Counted from the first letter of the stretch, positions 38,747-48,169 are shown. The stretch is DNA of 64,000 nucleotides from Limnohabitans lacus (GCF_030053395.1 NZ_JASGBH010000001.1:1-64000); one strand, 5' to 3'. Program-made: numbers and translations. The notes: generated by a model not told the origin, from the letters alone.

Positions 38747-38818
38747 TTCGCTGACAGCGCACCCGTTTCAAACGGCGGCCAGAAGCTTCCAGCCGGGCTG
38801 TTGATCTTTAAAAGCGGA

Positions 38819-39121
38819 TCAGGCTGCAGCCAGGGCCAAGGCCTTGACTTTGGCGCTCAGGCGGCTCTTGTCGCGAGCAGCCTTGTTCTTGTGGAAGATG
38901 CCCTTGTCGGCGATCGTGTCCACAACGGCTTGCATCTTGGCAAACAGTTCGGTGGCTTTGGTCTTGTCGCCAGTCAGAACAGCTTTTTCAACGTTCTTGA
39001 CAGCGGTACGGTATTTGGAACGCAGCGAAGAATTGGCGGCGTTGATCTTGATGTCTTGACGGACGCGTTTACGGCCGGAGGCAAGACGGGGGTTCTTTTT
39101 CTTTGGCTTAGCTGATGCCAT
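38819..39121 (-). CDS. rpsT: 30S ribosomal protein S20
   Basis: Small-subunit protein binding the 5' domain and helix 44 of 16S rRNA. 100 residues, slightly longer than the E. coli protein (87) by an Ala-rich tail. The N-terminus [22 protein letters not shown] and the three-helix bundle pattern ([39 protein letters not shown]) are characteristic. It is divergent from murJ and monocistronic, with its terminator in the nested palindrome. Confidence 0.98.
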   Translation of the reverse strand: MASAKPKKKNPRLASGRKRVRQDIKINAANSSLRSKYRTAVKNVEKAVLTGDKTKATELFAKMQAVVDTIADKGIFHKNKAARDKSRLSAKVKALALAAA

Positions 39122-39247
39122 GATGATTTCCTTTGGGGTCTGAGGATGTTGTCGGCGAACCCAGCATTATAGCGGATGAGAAAACGCCCCCCGCACCCTG
39201 GAGGGCCCGCGCTGAAAGTTCTCACCTGGGCCGCTACACTCCCTCGG

Positions 39248-40813
39248 GTGAGCCTCCTTCGTTCTGCCTCTGTTGTTTCCATTTTCACCCTGGCCTCCCG
39301 GGTCACGGGTTTGGTGCGCGAGCTCTTGATCGCCTCGGCCTTTGGTGCCAGCGCCTTGACCGACGCCTTCAACGTCGCCTTTCGCATTCCCAACCTGTTT
39401 CGCCGCCTGTTTGCCGAAGGGGCGTTCAGCCAAGCCTTTGTGCCGGTGCTGGCGGCCAACCGTGCCCAATTTGGCGACAAGGCCACCCAAGAAGTGATTG
39501 ACAGCGTGGCCACGGCACTGGCTTGGTCGGTTTTGGCCCTGTCGGTGCTCGGGGTGCTGGTGGCTCCTTGGCTGGTCTGGGCCCTGGCCAGCGGTTTGCA
39601 GCAAGACCCCAAGGGCTACCAGTCGGCGGTGCTGATGACCCGCTGGATGTTTCCCTACATCGCCTTCATGTCGATGGTGGCCTTGTCGGCCGGCATCTTG
39701 AACACTTGGAAACGCTTTGCCGTGCCCGCAGCCACGCCCGTGCTGCTCAATGTGAGCGTGATCGCCGCCGCCTTGGGCCTGTCGCCTTGGCTGGCCCAAC
39801 AAGGCATCGAAGCGGTGTATGCCTTGCCAGCTGGTGTCATGCTGGGCGGGGTGCTGCAGCTTTTGGTGCAGATCCCGGCGCTCAAGCGTTTGGGCTTGTT
39901 GCCGCGCATCGGCATCCGACCCTCGGCCCTGCGCCAGGCCTGGACCAATCCGGCCACCCGCAACATCTTGCGCCTGATGGCGCCTGCCTTGCTGGGCGTG
40001 GGCGTGGCGCAAATTTCCTTGCTCATCAACACCCAGATCGCCTCGCACCTGGCGCCTGGCAGTGTGAGCTGGCTCAGCTATGCCGACCGTTTGATGGAGT
40101 TCCCAACCGCCATGCTGGGCGTGGCGCTTGGCGCGGTCTTGATGCCGCAACTGGCCGCGGCCAAAGCCACCGGCGATTCGGAGCGCTACGCCGCGATGTT
40201 GGACTGGGGCCTGCGCTTGGTGCTTTTGCTGGCCTTGCCGTGTGCGGCGGCCTTGTTGGTGTTTTCTCAGCCGCTGGTGGCCGTGCTCTACCACTATGGC
40301 GCATTCACCGACCGCGATGTGCAGCAAACCACGCTGTCGCTCACCGGCTACGGCATTGGCCTGTTGGGCCTGGTGGCCATCAAGGTGTTGGCCCCGGGTT
40401 ACTACGCCAGCCAAGACATCCGCACGCCGGTCAAGATCGCGGTGGTCGTGCTGGTCATCACGCAGCTGTTCAACCTGGCCTTTGTCCCTTGGTTGCAACA
40501 CGCCGGTCTGGCTTTGTCGATTGGTTTGGGCGCACTGGTCAATGCCTTGTGGTTGTTGATCGGCTTGCTGCGCCGGGGCAGTTACAAGCCGCAGCCGGGC
40601 TGGTTGCGTTTTGCCTTGCAGGTGGTGCTGGCTACAGGTTTGCTCACCACGCTCTTGTGGGTGGCGGCCAAGGGCCTGCCTTGGGTGGATTTGCGCCAAA
40701 CCCCTTGGCTGCGCATCGGTTGGATGCTGGCGGTGCTGAGCGCTTCGGCCCTCTTGTACTTTGGCGCGTTGTGGGCCACCGGCCTGCGCTTGAAGGCATT
40801 CCTCAAGCGTTGA
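39248..40813 (+). CDS. murJ: Lipid II flippase MurJ
   Basis: Flips lipid II across the inner membrane for peptidoglycan synthesis. The GTG at 39248 (read as MSLLRSASVVSIFTLASRVTGLVRELL) is chosen because this is the standard MurJ N-terminus; an upstream ATG adds 24 residues with no family match. 521 residues with about 14 hydrophobic helices. Signature segments are NVAFRIPNLFRRLFAEGAFSQAFVP (with the essential Arg residues) and SVSWLSYADRLMEFPTAMLGVALG. It is divergent from rpsT, as in many Betaproteobacteria. Confidence 0.97.
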   Translation: MSLLRSASVVSIFTLASRVTGLVRELLIASAFGASALTDAFNVAFRIPNLFRRLFAEGAFSQAFVPVLAANRAQFGDKATQEVIDSVATALAWSVLALSVLGVLVAPWLVWALASGLQQDPKGYQSAVLMTRWMFPYIAFMSMVALSAGILNTWKRFAVPAATPVLLNVSVIAAALGLSPWLAQQGIEAVYALPAGVMLGGVLQLLVQIPALKRLGLLPRIGIRPSALRQAWTNPATRNILRLMAPALLGVGVAQISLLINTQIASHLAPGSVSWLSYADRLMEFPTAMLGVALGAVLMPQLAAAKATGDSERYAAMLDWGLRLVLLLALPCAAALLVFSQPLVAVLYHYGAFTDRDVQQTTLSLTGYGIGLLGLVAIKVLAPGYYASQDIRTPVKIAVVVLVITQLFNLAFVPWLQHAGLALSIGLGALVNALWLLIGLLRRGSYKPQPGWLRFALQVVLATGLLTTLLWVAAKGLPWVDLRQTPWLRIGWMLAVLSASALLYFGALWATGLRLKAFLKR

Positions 40814-40831
40814 AAGGACGCTGGCCAAAGC

Positions 40832-41695
40832 ATGGATCTGAAATTCGAACCCGTCTCGCCGCTCGACTACTTTGCCAGCTTGGTGCAAAGCGATGAGCAC
40901 TTCCCCTTGCTGGAAGCCGCTGCCAGCTTGGCGCAAGACGAAGAGCCCGAGATGGATGTGCAGCATGTGCTCGACGATGTGGAGCGCTTGCTGAAAAAAG
41001 TCACGCAGCGCATGCCTGCGGGCTCCGATGACCTGAGCAAATTGGCCATCTTGAACCAGGTGTTCTACAAAGACCTGGGCTTTGGCGTGAACGCCAACGA
41101 TTACTACGCCCCCGAAAACAGCTACCTGCAAGAGGTGCTGCGCACCCGCCGGGGTTTGCCGATTTCATTGGCCGTCATTTGGCTGGAGTTGGCGCAGGCA
41201 CTGGGCTTGAATGCCCAGGGCATTTCGTTTCCGGGACATTTTCTGGTCAAGGTCGCCTTGGACGATGGCTTGGTGGTGCTGGACCCCTTGACGGGGGAGT
41301 CCCTGGGTGTGGACAACCTGGCCGACCGATTGGGGCCCTACCGCGACGATGTGGACTGGGCCGCTGGGGCCGATCTGGACGGCGGCGAGACGCCTTTGGG
41401 CTTGTATCTGCAGGCCTGCCCGCCGCGCGATTTGTTGGCCCGCATGCTGCGCAACCTCAAGGAAGTGTTCCGCGCCCAAGAGGATTGGCCGCGCATGCTG
41501 GCCGTGCTCAACCGTTTGGTGGTGCTGTTGCCCGAAGCGTGGGACGAGCGGCGCGACCGGGGCCTGGTGCACGCCGAACTGGGCCACACGCAAGACGCCT
41601 TGCACGACTTGCGGGTGTATCTCGGCGCAGAGCCCGAGGCCCACGACCAAGCGGCGCTGCAAGTTCGGCTGAGCGAACTGTCAGGCGACGCCTGA
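40832..41695 (+). CDS. SirB1 family protein (transglutaminase-like with TPR)
   Basis: 287 residues. The SirB1 transglutaminase-like core is visible: LNQVFYKDLGFGVNANDYYAPENSYLQEVL (about 69-98), RRGLPISLAVIWLELAQALGL and ISFPGHFLVKV with the His of the catalytic-like triad. The usual Cys is not obvious at the matching position, so activity is uncertain. A tetratricopeptide-like region follows (about 195-280: LARMLRNLKEVFRAQEDW, ALHDLRVYLGAEPEA). It starts 18 bp after murJ and is probably co-transcribed. Function is unknown. Confidence 0.88.
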   Translation: MDLKFEPVSPLDYFASLVQSDEHFPLLEAAASLAQDEEPEMDVQHVLDDVERLLKKVTQRMPAGSDDLSKLAILNQVFYKDLGFGVNANDYYAPENSYLQEVLRTRRGLPISLAVIWLELAQALGLNAQGISFPGHFLVKVALDDGLVVLDPLTGESLGVDNLADRLGPYRDDVDWAAGADLDGGETPLGLYLQACPPRDLLARMLRNLKEVFRAQEDWPRMLAVLNRLVVLLPEAWDERRDRGLVHAELGHTQDALHDLRVYLGAEPEAHDQAALQVRLSELSGDA

Positions 41696-41702
41696 GCCGG
41701 AT

Positions 41703-42755
41703 TTAAGCGACGACGACTTGCGCGCCGCTGCCCTGGGGGGCGATGGTGCCGATGGTGTAGACCGACTCGCCCAACTCGCGCAGGGTGGCCGCGCAGGACT
41801 CAGCCTCGGCGGCGTCCACCACCACCACCATGCCGATGCCGTTGTTGAAGGTGCGGTTCATCTCGATGTCGTCGATGCCAGCGGTCTTTTGCAACCAGGC
41901 GAACAGCTCGGTCTGCGGCCAGCTGCCTTTTTGCAGGTGGGCCGCCAGGCCGTCGGGCAAGACGCGGGGAATGTTTTCGAGCAGGCCACCACCGGTGATG
42001 TGGGCCAGGGCCTTGATGCCTGAAGTCTCTGCCGTGCTCGGGTGTTTGGCCAAGGCCGCCAGCACGTTCAGCACATACAAGCGGGTGGGCGCCATCAAGG
42101 CTTGCTTGAAGGGCTTGCCGTCAAGCGTGGCAGGCGCGTCGGCACCTGCGCGCTCGATGCACTTGCGCACCAGGCTGAAGCCATTGGAGTGCACACCGCT
42201 GGACGCCAAGCCCAGCACCACGTCACCGGCTTTGACGTTTTGGCCGGTGAGGATTTTCGATTTTTCAACCGCACCGACCGCAAAGCCGGCCAAGTCATAT
42301 TCGCCCGCCGGGTACATGCCCGGCATCTCGGCGGTTTCGCCGCCGATCAGGGCGCAGCCGGACAACTCGCAACCCTTGGCAATGCCGCCGACCACGGCCG
42401 CTGCCGTGTCCACGTCCAGCTTGCCGCAGGCAAAGTAGTCGAGAAAGAACAGTGGCTCAGCGCCTTGCACCAGCACGTCGTTCACGCTCATGGCCACCAA
42501 GTCGATGCCCACCGTGTCGTGCATGTTCCATTCAAAAGCCAGCTTGAGCTTGGTGCCCACGCCGTCGGTGCCGCTCACCAGAACGGGTTCTTTGTAGCGC
42601 TTGGGCACTTCAAACAAGGCGCCAAAGCCGCCAATGCCGGCCAGCACGCCTTCGCGCATGGTTTTCTTGGCCAGGGGCTTGATGCGTTCGACCAGCGCGT
42701 CGCCAGCAACGATGTCAACGCCGGCGTCTTTGTACGAAAGGGGGGTGTGGCTCAT
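41703..42755 (-). CDS. purM: Phosphoribosylformylglycinamidine cyclo-ligase
   Basis: AIR synthetase, fifth step of purine synthesis (FGAM + ATP to AIR). 350 residues. Seen: [19 protein letters not shown] at the N-terminus, [15 protein letters not shown] (ATP/substrate), [15 protein letters not shown], and [16 protein letters not shown]; all intact. It is convergent with the SirB1 gene (7 bp between stops) and divergent from the permease gene. Confidence 0.98.
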   Translation of the reverse strand: MSHTPLSYKDAGVDIVAGDALVERIKPLAKKTMREGVLAGIGGFGALFEVPKRYKEPVLVSGTDGVGTKLKLAFEWNMHDTVGIDLVAMSVNDVLVQGAEPLFFLDYFACGKLDVDTAAAVVGGIAKGCELSGCALIGGETAEMPGMYPAGEYDLAGFAVGAVEKSKILTGQNVKAGDVVLGLASSGVHSNGFSLVRKCIERAGADAPATLDGKPFKQALMAPTRLYVLNVLAALAKHPSTAETSGIKALAHITGGGLLENIPRVLPDGLAAHLQKGSWPQTELFAWLQKTAGIDDIEMNRTFNNGIGMVVVVDAAEAESCAATLRELGESVYTIGTIAPQGSGAQVVVA

Positions 42756-42887
42756 GGTTTCGGCCCAGCAAGGGCAAGTAAATGGGGTAAGGGGGCCAAT
42801 AAACGGGCTGGCAGACTAAAATCAAGGCTTATTTTAAGGGTTCACCCTGACCGCTCTTTCAACCCTCCGACAAAAGACGAGACCGCC

Positions 42888-43991
42888 TTGCAAGCTAGCC
42901 CCCCCTTATTGACACCGCGTCTGCTCGGCTGGGCGGCTGTGGCGCTGCTGGTCGCGCTGGCATTTTGGTTGCTTGCCCCTGTGTTGGCACCTTTCATTGT
43001 GGCGGCCGTGTTGGCCTATGTGCTGCACCCCTTGGTATTGAGATTGATCCGACTCACTGGTGGTCGTCTGCCCAAAGTCCTGGCGGTGGTCGTGGTCGAG
43101 ACCTTGGCCTTGGCGGCCTTGCTGGGCATTGTGCTCTTGCTGGTGCCGATTTTGGTGCGTGAATGGCCCATGCTCAAGCAGCAAATCCCGGCCATGTTGG
43201 ATGGCCTCAACACAACCCTCAAGCCCTGGTTGGTCCAACTGGGCGTGCCCGTTTCGTTGGACCTGGCCGACTTGAAAAGCCAGGTCATGGATTACCTCAG
43301 TGCCAACCGTGAAGATTGGTGGACGCCTGTGATGGCGTCGCTCAAGCTGGGCGGCAGCGCGGCTTTGGCCTTTGCCGGCTTTGTGGTGCTGGTACCGGTG
43401 GCCTTGTTCTATCTGCTGATGGACTGGACGGGCTTGATGCGCTCCACCGTTGCTTTGGTGCCGCCCGATTGGCGTGAAGTCTTTGACGGTTTCATCGCCG
43501 AGTGCGATGCCGTTTTGGGCGAGTACCTGCGCGGGCAGTTGCTGGTCATGCTGTGCCTGGCGGTGTTTTACGCCGTTGGTCTGTCCTTGTTTGGCCTGGA
43601 CCTGGCCTTGCCGATCGGCATCTTCACGGGCTTGGCGGTCTTTGTGCCTTACCTCGGCTTTGGCTTGGGTCTGGTGCTGGCTTTGTTGGCCGGTTTGCTG
43701 CAGTTTGCCTCTGGCCAGGCGCTGGTCATGGTGGCGGTCGTGTTTGGCCTGGGTCAGTTGATCGAGAGCATCGTGCTCACCCCCCGCTTGGTGGGCGAGC
43801 GCATTGGCTTGCATCCCTTGGCGGTCATTTTGGCTTTGATGGCCTTCGGTCAGCTGCTGGGCTTTGTGGGGGTGTTGATCGCCTTGCCGGCCAGCGCCGT
43901 CCTTTTGGTGGCCTTGCGCCGCCTGCGTGCGCGTTATCTGAGCAGTGCGCTGTACCAATCCGACAGTGACGCAGGGTCTGACCGCGCATGA
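42888..43991 (+). CDS. AI-2E transporter/PerM family permease
   Basis: 367 residues if the TTG at 42888 is the start; the open frame continues upstream but there it runs antisense through purM. Seven to eight hydrophobic helices. The family pattern is LAPVLAPFIVAAVLAYVLHPLV near the N-terminus, PVALFYLLMDWTGL in the middle and the C-terminal GLDLALPIGIFTGLAVFVPYLGFGLG and GERIGLHPLAVILALMAFGQLLGF. Members export small molecules or Na; the substrate here is unknown. The stop overlaps hda by 4 bp, and purM-permease-hda is a conserved order in Betaproteobacteria. Confidence 0.88.
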   Translation: MQASPPLLTPRLLGWAAVALLVALAFWLLAPVLAPFIVAAVLAYVLHPLVLRLIRLTGGRLPKVLAVVVVETLALAALLGIVLLLVPILVREWPMLKQQIPAMLDGLNTTLKPWLVQLGVPVSLDLADLKSQVMDYLSANREDWWTPVMASLKLGGSAALAFAGFVVLVPVALFYLLMDWTGLMRSTVALVPPDWREVFDGFIAECDAVLGEYLRGQLLVMLCLAVFYAVGLSLFGLDLALPIGIFTGLAVFVPYLGFGLGLVLALLAGLLQFASGQALVMVAVVFGLGQLIESIVLTPRLVGERIGLHPLAVILALMAFGQLLGFVGVLIALPASAVLLVALRRLRARYLSSALYQSDSDAGSDRA

Positions 43992-44674
43992 AGCAGCTGG
44001 CGCTGGACATCGGCTTGGCCTGCCTGCCAACCCTGGACAATTTTTTTGCAGGTCCCAATGAGGCGGCGGTGAGCCACCTGCGCTTGTGGACGGCCGGCGG
44101 CACCCGCGCGCCTGTGCCCAGCTACCTGTGGGGTGAGAGCGGCTCGGGTAAAACCCATTTGCTGCAAGCGGTGCACCACGCTTTGCAAGAGCAGGGCGCT
44201 CGCGTGGGTTGGCTCGATGCGCACACCATGAACCCGCCCGAGTTCAAAGACGATTGGGCCGCGGTGCTGATGGACGATGTGCACCTGTACAACTCGGAAC
44301 AACAGCACACCGCCTTCAATTGGTTTGTCAATGCACTGACACCCCGCATGGGCACGCCGCGCTGGGTGTTGGCGGCGGGCGCTTTGCCGCCAGCAGACCT
44401 CAAGCTGCGCGACGACCTGCGCACCCGTTTGGGCTGGGGTCATATCCATGCCTTGCAGGTGCTCGATGAACCCGAGCGCCGCGCGGTGCTGCGCCAAGCG
44501 GCCGATGCCCGTGGCCTGTTTTTGAGCGATGAAGTCATGTCCTACATGCTCAACCGCTTTTCGCGTGATCTGGGCAGCTTGATGCAGTTGCTCGATCACC
44601 TGGACCAATATGCTTTGCAAACGCAACGTGCGCTGACCATTCCCTTGGTGCGTGCGATGCTGGAGAACGAATGA
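43988..44674 (+). CDS. hda: DnaA regulatory inactivator Hda
   Basis: AAA+ protein that, bound to the DNA-loaded sliding clamp, stimulates ATP hydrolysis by DnaA and so prevents re-initiation. 228 residues. The N-terminal clamp-binding motif is QLALDI (3-8); Walker A is GESGSGKT (49-56); the Walker B-like segment is AVLMDDVHLY near 95. The C-terminal lid has the sensor-2 pattern ...RDLGSLMQLLDHLD. Starts overlap on both sides (ATGA), forming a tight operon permease-hda-phosphatase-pcnB. Confidence 0.95.
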   Translation: MKQLALDIGLACLPTLDNFFAGPNEAAVSHLRLWTAGGTRAPVPSYLWGESGSGKTHLLQAVHHALQEQGARVGWLDAHTMNPPEFKDDWAAVLMDDVHLYNSEQQHTAFNWFVNALTPRMGTPRWVLAAGALPPADLKLRDDLRTRLGWGHIHALQVLDEPERRAVLRQAADARGLFLSDEVMSYMLNRFSRDLGSLMQLLDHLDQYALQTQRALTIPLVRAMLENE

Positions 44675-45339
44675 AACTCGCGCTGTTTGACCTCGATCAC
44701 ACGCTTTTGCCCATCGATTCTGACCATTCCTGGGGCGTCTTCACGACCGAGCTGGGCTGGAACGATCCGGTGGTTTTCGCACAGCGCAACGACGATTTTT
44801 ATGCGCACTACCAGGCCGGCACGCTCGATATCCACGACTACGTGCGCTTTGCCACCCAGGCAGCGCGTGAGCGCGGCGCGGCTGCTGCGGCCCGTGCGCA
44901 CGACCGCTACATGGACGAGGTGATTCGCCCCCGCATCACGACCGAGGCCTTGGCACTGGTACGATCGCACCAACAGGCGGGCGACACGGTGATGATCGTG
45001 ACGGCCACCAACGAATTTGTGACCCGCCCAATCGCCCAGGCCTTTGGCGTGCACGAATTGATCGCGGTGGAGCTCGAACGCGATGCGTCTGGCTGGATCA
45101 CCGGCGAGATCCAAGGCACCCCCTCCTTCAGAGAAGGCAAAGTCACCCGTGTGGCCCAATGGTTGGCCCAACAAGGCTTGAGCTGGGACGATGTGGAGAT
45201 GAGCTTTTACTCGGACTCCATGAACGACCTGCCGCTTCTGGAAAAAGCCCACCATCCGGTGGCAACGAACCCTGACGCTCGGTTGCGTCAACTGGCCACA
45301 GAGCGTGGCTGGCGCATCCTCGAACTGTTTCAAGAATGA
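44671..45339 (+). CDS. HAD-IB family hydrolase (SerB-like phosphatase)
   Basis: 222 residues. The HAD nucleophile motif is FDLDHT with Asp7 and Asp9; motif II is VMIVTATNEFVT; motif III/IV is YSDSMNDLPLLEKAHHPVATNPD with the Mg-binding Asp. Members dephosphorylate phosphoserine or histidinol-phosphate-like molecules or are of unknown use; this subfamily is usually annotated HAD-IB. It overlaps hda and pcnB by 4 bp each. The specific substrate is not determined. Confidence 0.92.
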   Translation: MKLALFDLDHTLLPIDSDHSWGVFTTELGWNDPVVFAQRNDDFYAHYQAGTLDIHDYVRFATQAARERGAAAAARAHDRYMDEVIRPRITTEALALVRSHQQAGDTVMIVTATNEFVTRPIAQAFGVHELIAVELERDASGWITGEIQGTPSFREGKVTRVAQWLAQQGLSWDDVEMSFYSDSMNDLPLLEKAHHPVATNPDARLRQLATERGWRILELFQE

Positions 45340-46880
45340 TCAAAAAATTCATCGACAAGCTGCTGGGCAAACCCGCTGGTGGCAGCAAGGCCCGTTTTGG
45401 CCGCCGCACCGAAGTGCCCGCCTCGGTGCACCGCATCGACCCCAACTTGGTGGACGAACGCGCCATCAACGTGACGCGCACTTTGCAACAAGCCGGTTTT
45501 GAAGCCTACATCGTGGGCGGTGCTGTGCGCGATTTGCTGCTGGGCCTGCGCCCCAAGGACTTTGACGTGGCCACCGATGCCACGCCCGAGCAGGTCAAGA
45601 ACCTGTTTCGCCGCGCTTTCATCATTGGCCGACGTTTTCGCATCGTGCACGTGGTCTATGGCCGTGGCCGCGAACACGAAGTGATCGAAGTCTCCACTTT
45701 CCGCGCCTATCTTGACAACGCCGCTGCCGAGCAGGTCAAGGGCAACGAGCGCACCAGCAAACGCCAGCTCGAAGGCATCCAGCACGCGGTGGATTCGAGT
45801 GGCCGTGTGCTGCGCGACAACGTCTGGGGCCCGCAAGACGAAGACGCCACGCGCCGTGACTTCACCGTCAACGCGATGTATTACGACCCTGAAACCCAGA
45901 TCGTGGTCGACTACCACGGCGGCATTCAGGACGCGAAAAAACACACTTTGCGCATGATCGGCGATCCGGCCACGCGCTACCGCGAAGATCCGGTGCGCAT
46001 CATCCGCGCCGTGCGTTTCGCCGCCAAGCTCAACCCCTTGGGTTTCAAGCTCGAATCGAAAACCGCCAAGCCCTTGGTGGAAGCCGCCACCTTGCTGGCC
46101 GATGTGCCGCAAAGCCGCTTGTTCGATGAAATGCTCAAGCTCTTGCAGACGGGCCATGCGCTCGCCTCGATCGCGCAGCTCAAGCACCTGGGCTTGGCCA
46201 AAGGCATTTACCCGCTGCTGGACGTGGTGGTCGAGCGTGCCGACAGCGACTTCGTCAAAGCCGCATTGGCCGACACCGACCGCCGCGTGGGCGAGGGCAA
46301 GCCCGTGGCGCCCAGCTTCTTGCTCGCTTGCGTGCTGTGGGCCGATGTGCGCGATGGCTGGGCCGCCCGCTTGGCCCGCAAAGAGCACCCTTATCCAGCC
46401 TTGCAAGACGCCATCGACGAAGTCTTCGATGCCCGCATTGGCGATGTGTCCGGCCGCGGCAAGCTGGCTGCTGACATGCGCGAAATTTGGATGATGCAGC
46501 CGCGCTTTGAAAAACGCGTGGGCGCCACGCCTTTCAGCTTGGTTGAACAAGCCCGCTTTCGTGCCGGCTTTGACTTTTTGCGCTTGCGTGCCGACGCCCA
46601 AGAGGTGGAAGACACCCTGGCCGACTGGTGGCAAGAGTTCAGCATGGCCAGCGATGCCGAGCGTGAAGACCTGGTGCAAGCGGCCAAAGCCGAACAGCAA
46701 GCCAAGCCCCGTGTGCGCCGAGCCCCCAGGCCGGAAGGCGAGGGCGCTGCCCCTCGCGCCGCCAAGGCCGTACCCGAAGCCATGAGCGAAGAAACGGCCG
46801 CTGAGGGCGATGCGCCCAAAAAACGCCGCCGTCGTCGCCGCAAACCGGGTGGCGGTGAGGGTTCTGGCAGCGTCGAGTAA
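45336..46880 (+). CDS. pcnB: Poly(A) polymerase I
   Basis: Adds poly(A) tails to RNA 3' ends, promoting decay. 514 residues. The nucleotidyltransferase head is YIVGGAVRDLLLG (58-70) then PKDFDVATDATPEQ with Asp76 and Asp78 as metal ligands; RRFRIVHVV and TRRDFTVNAMYY follow. The neck and C-terminal arginine region end in a low-complexity, highly basic tail (KKRRRRRRKPGGG), longer than in E. coli and likely RNA binding. It is distinguished from tRNA nucleotidyltransferase by this tail and by length. It is followed 12 bp later by folK, as in many proteobacteria. Confidence 0.95.
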   Translation: MIKKFIDKLLGKPAGGSKARFGRRTEVPASVHRIDPNLVDERAINVTRTLQQAGFEAYIVGGAVRDLLLGLRPKDFDVATDATPEQVKNLFRRAFIIGRRFRIVHVVYGRGREHEVIEVSTFRAYLDNAAAEQVKGNERTSKRQLEGIQHAVDSSGRVLRDNVWGPQDEDATRRDFTVNAMYYDPETQIVVDYHGGIQDAKKHTLRMIGDPATRYREDPVRIIRAVRFAAKLNPLGFKLESKTAKPLVEAATLLADVPQSRLFDEMLKLLQTGHALASIAQLKHLGLAKGIYPLLDVVVERADSDFVKAALADTDRRVGEGKPVAPSFLLACVLWADVRDGWAARLARKEHPYPALQDAIDEVFDARIGDVSGRGKLAADMREIWMMQPRFEKRVGATPFSLVEQARFRAGFDFLRLRADAQEVEDTLADWWQEFSMASDAEREDLVQAAKAEQQAKPRVRRAPRPEGEGAAPRAAKAVPEAMSEETAAEGDAPKKRRRRRRKPGGGEGSGSVE

Positions 46881-46892
46881 AGACGCCCCGCC

Positions 46893-47372
46893 ATGATCGC
46901 CCGTGAGCCCGTGACCGCTTATGTGGCGGTGGGCGCCAATTTGGGGGACGCCTTGCAGACCGTGCTGTCCAGCATGGCCGCCTTGGACCCATTGCCGGGC
47001 AGCTGCGGCTCGCAGCGCTCGCGCCTATACCGCACAGCGCCTTTTGAGGCCCACGGCCCGGATTTCATCAACGCGGTTGTTCGCCTGGAAACACGCCTGA
47101 GTGCGCCCGATTTGCTCGACGCCCTGCAAGCGCTGGAGACCCAGGCTGGCCGTTTGCGGCCTTATCCCAACGCGCCTCGCACCTTGGACTTGGACCTGCT
47201 CATGTACGGCCATGCCCGCATGGACAGCCCGCGCCTGACCTTGCCCCACCCGCGCCTTTGGGAGCGGGCCTTTGTTGTGCACCCTTTGGCCGATCTGGCC
47301 CCCGAGTTGGTCACGCCTGCCGACTGGGCCCGTGTGGCCGGTCAAAGCATCCAAGTCATCACGCACAGCTGA
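46893..47372 (+). CDS. folK: 6-hydroxymethyl-7,8-dihydropterin pyrophosphokinase
   Basis: Transfers pyrophosphate from ATP to hydroxymethyl-dihydropterin in folate synthesis. 159 residues, normal. Seen: VAVGANLGDALQTV at the N-terminus, SRLYRTAPFEAHGPDFINAVV, and APRTLDLDLLMYG with the Mg-binding Asp99 and Asp101. In place of the usual GPR triplet it has APR, a mild variation. It ends the operon that begins with the permease. Confidence 0.97.
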   Translation: MIAREPVTAYVAVGANLGDALQTVLSSMAALDPLPGSCGSQRSRLYRTAPFEAHGPDFINAVVRLETRLSAPDLLDALQALETQAGRLRPYPNAPRTLDLDLLMYGHARMDSPRLTLPHPRLWERAFVVHPLADLAPELVTPADWARVAGQSIQVITHS

Positions 47373-47450
47373 CATTGCCCTTGCGCGTTAGGCCTGCGCA
47401 GCATTTGATTTTCAGCCCTTGGGACGACTTGTCACCGGTTAAACTTCTGT

Positions 47451-47468
47451 GTGTCATCAAAACGTCAT
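47451..47468 (+). promoter_or_regulatory. Putative Pho box upstream of the DUF47-pit pair
   Basis: Two direct repeats, GTGTCAT (47451-47457) and ACGTCAT (47462-47468), have their starts 11 bp apart. This is the spacing of PhoB sites (consensus CTGTCAT-N4-CTGTCAT). The site ends 32 bp before the ATG of the DUF47 gene. Confidence 0.6.
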
Positions 47469-47500
47469 GTTTTCAGATCAACCCATCAGGAGCCTCCCCC

Positions 47501-48148
47501 ATGCTGTTTGGCAAGTTGCTGCCCAAAGAAGGCAATTTCTTCGAACTCTTCAACCAACATGCTGAACGCATCGTCGAAGCGGCGCGGGCCTTCTCGAACC
47601 TGGTTGCCAATTACAACGATGTGCACCTGCGCGAGAAATACAACCGCGATGTGGACAACGCCGAGCACGCCGCTGACCGCGTGACCCAAGAAGTCAACCG
47701 TCTGATCCACACCACCTTCATCACCCCGATCGACCGCGAGCAAATCCACGCCCTGATCAATCTGATGGACGATGTGGCCGACTTGATCCAGGACTCGGCC
47801 GAGACCATGGCCCTGTACGACGTGCGCCACATGACCGAAGAAATCACCCGCTTGACCGATTTGTCGGTGCGTTGCTGCGAACGTGTGCAAGACGCGGTCA
47901 AGCTGCTGGCCCGCATTGGCGAGCCCGCTGTGGCCGAATCGGCGCTCAAGACCTGCGAAGAGATCGACCGCCTCGAGTCTGACGCCGACCGCGTGATGCG
48001 CAGCGCCATGAGCAAGCTGTTCCGCGACGAGCCCGATGTGCGCGAGATCATCAAGCTCAAAGCCATTTACGAATTGCTGGAAACCATCACCGACAAGTGT
48101 GAAGACGTGGCCAACCAGATCGAGGGCATCGTCCTCGAAAACTCCTGA
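47501..48148 (+). CDS. DUF47 family PhoU-like protein
   Basis: 215 residues from the ATG at 47501, with a CAGGAG ribosome site 9 bp upstream. All-helical PhoU-like fold: YNDVHLREKYNRDVDNAEHAADRVTQEV (about 45-72) and a second half with ESALKTCEEIDRLESDADRVMRSAMSKLF and a closing LLETITDKCEDVANQIEGIVL. DUF47 genes commonly precede pit genes and modulate low-affinity phosphate transport. The pit gene starts 21 bp downstream and a candidate Pho box lies upstream, supporting a phosphate role. Confidence 0.93.
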   Translation: MLFGKLLPKEGNFFELFNQHAERIVEAARAFSNLVANYNDVHLREKYNRDVDNAEHAADRVTQEVNRLIHTTFITPIDREQIHALINLMDDVADLIQDSAETMALYDVRHMTEEITRLTDLSVRCCERVQDAVKLLARIGEPAVAESALKTCEEIDRLESDADRVMRSAMSKLFRDEPDVREIIKLKAIYELLETITDKCEDVANQIEGIVLENS

Positions 48149-48169
48149 TCTGAACCGGGAATCTGACGT

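Larger units (their letters stand above)
38580..38750. repeat. Nested perfect inverted repeat: two opposed terminators around a 23-bp stem
   Basis: The outer arms (38580-38608 and 38722-38750) are 29-bp perfect inverted copies; each by itself is a GC-rich hairpin (AACCGCC TTCG GGCGGTT type). The inner arms (38625-38647 and 38679-38701) are 23-bp perfect inverted copies around a 31-nt loop. Between outer and inner arms the sequences differ. The whole 171 bp could form a large cruciform or double-stranded RNA stem and shows no coding potential. Confidence 0.85.

Noticed and set aside
40840..40862. A tRNA-like TTCGAACCC near the start of the SirB1 gene
   Set aside because: It lies within the coding frame and no acceptor, D or anticodon arm can be built around it.
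39167..41131. A 654-codon Gln/His-rich open frame on the minus strand opposite murJ
   Set aside because: It is the reverse of a hydrophobic membrane protein gene; Gln/His-rich shadows are typical of that and no start signal is seen.
42756..42887. A small RNA in the purM-permease gap
   Set aside because: Only short hairpins such as AGGG/CCCT and a TAAAAT box were seen; nothing separates this from an ordinary divergent promoter region.
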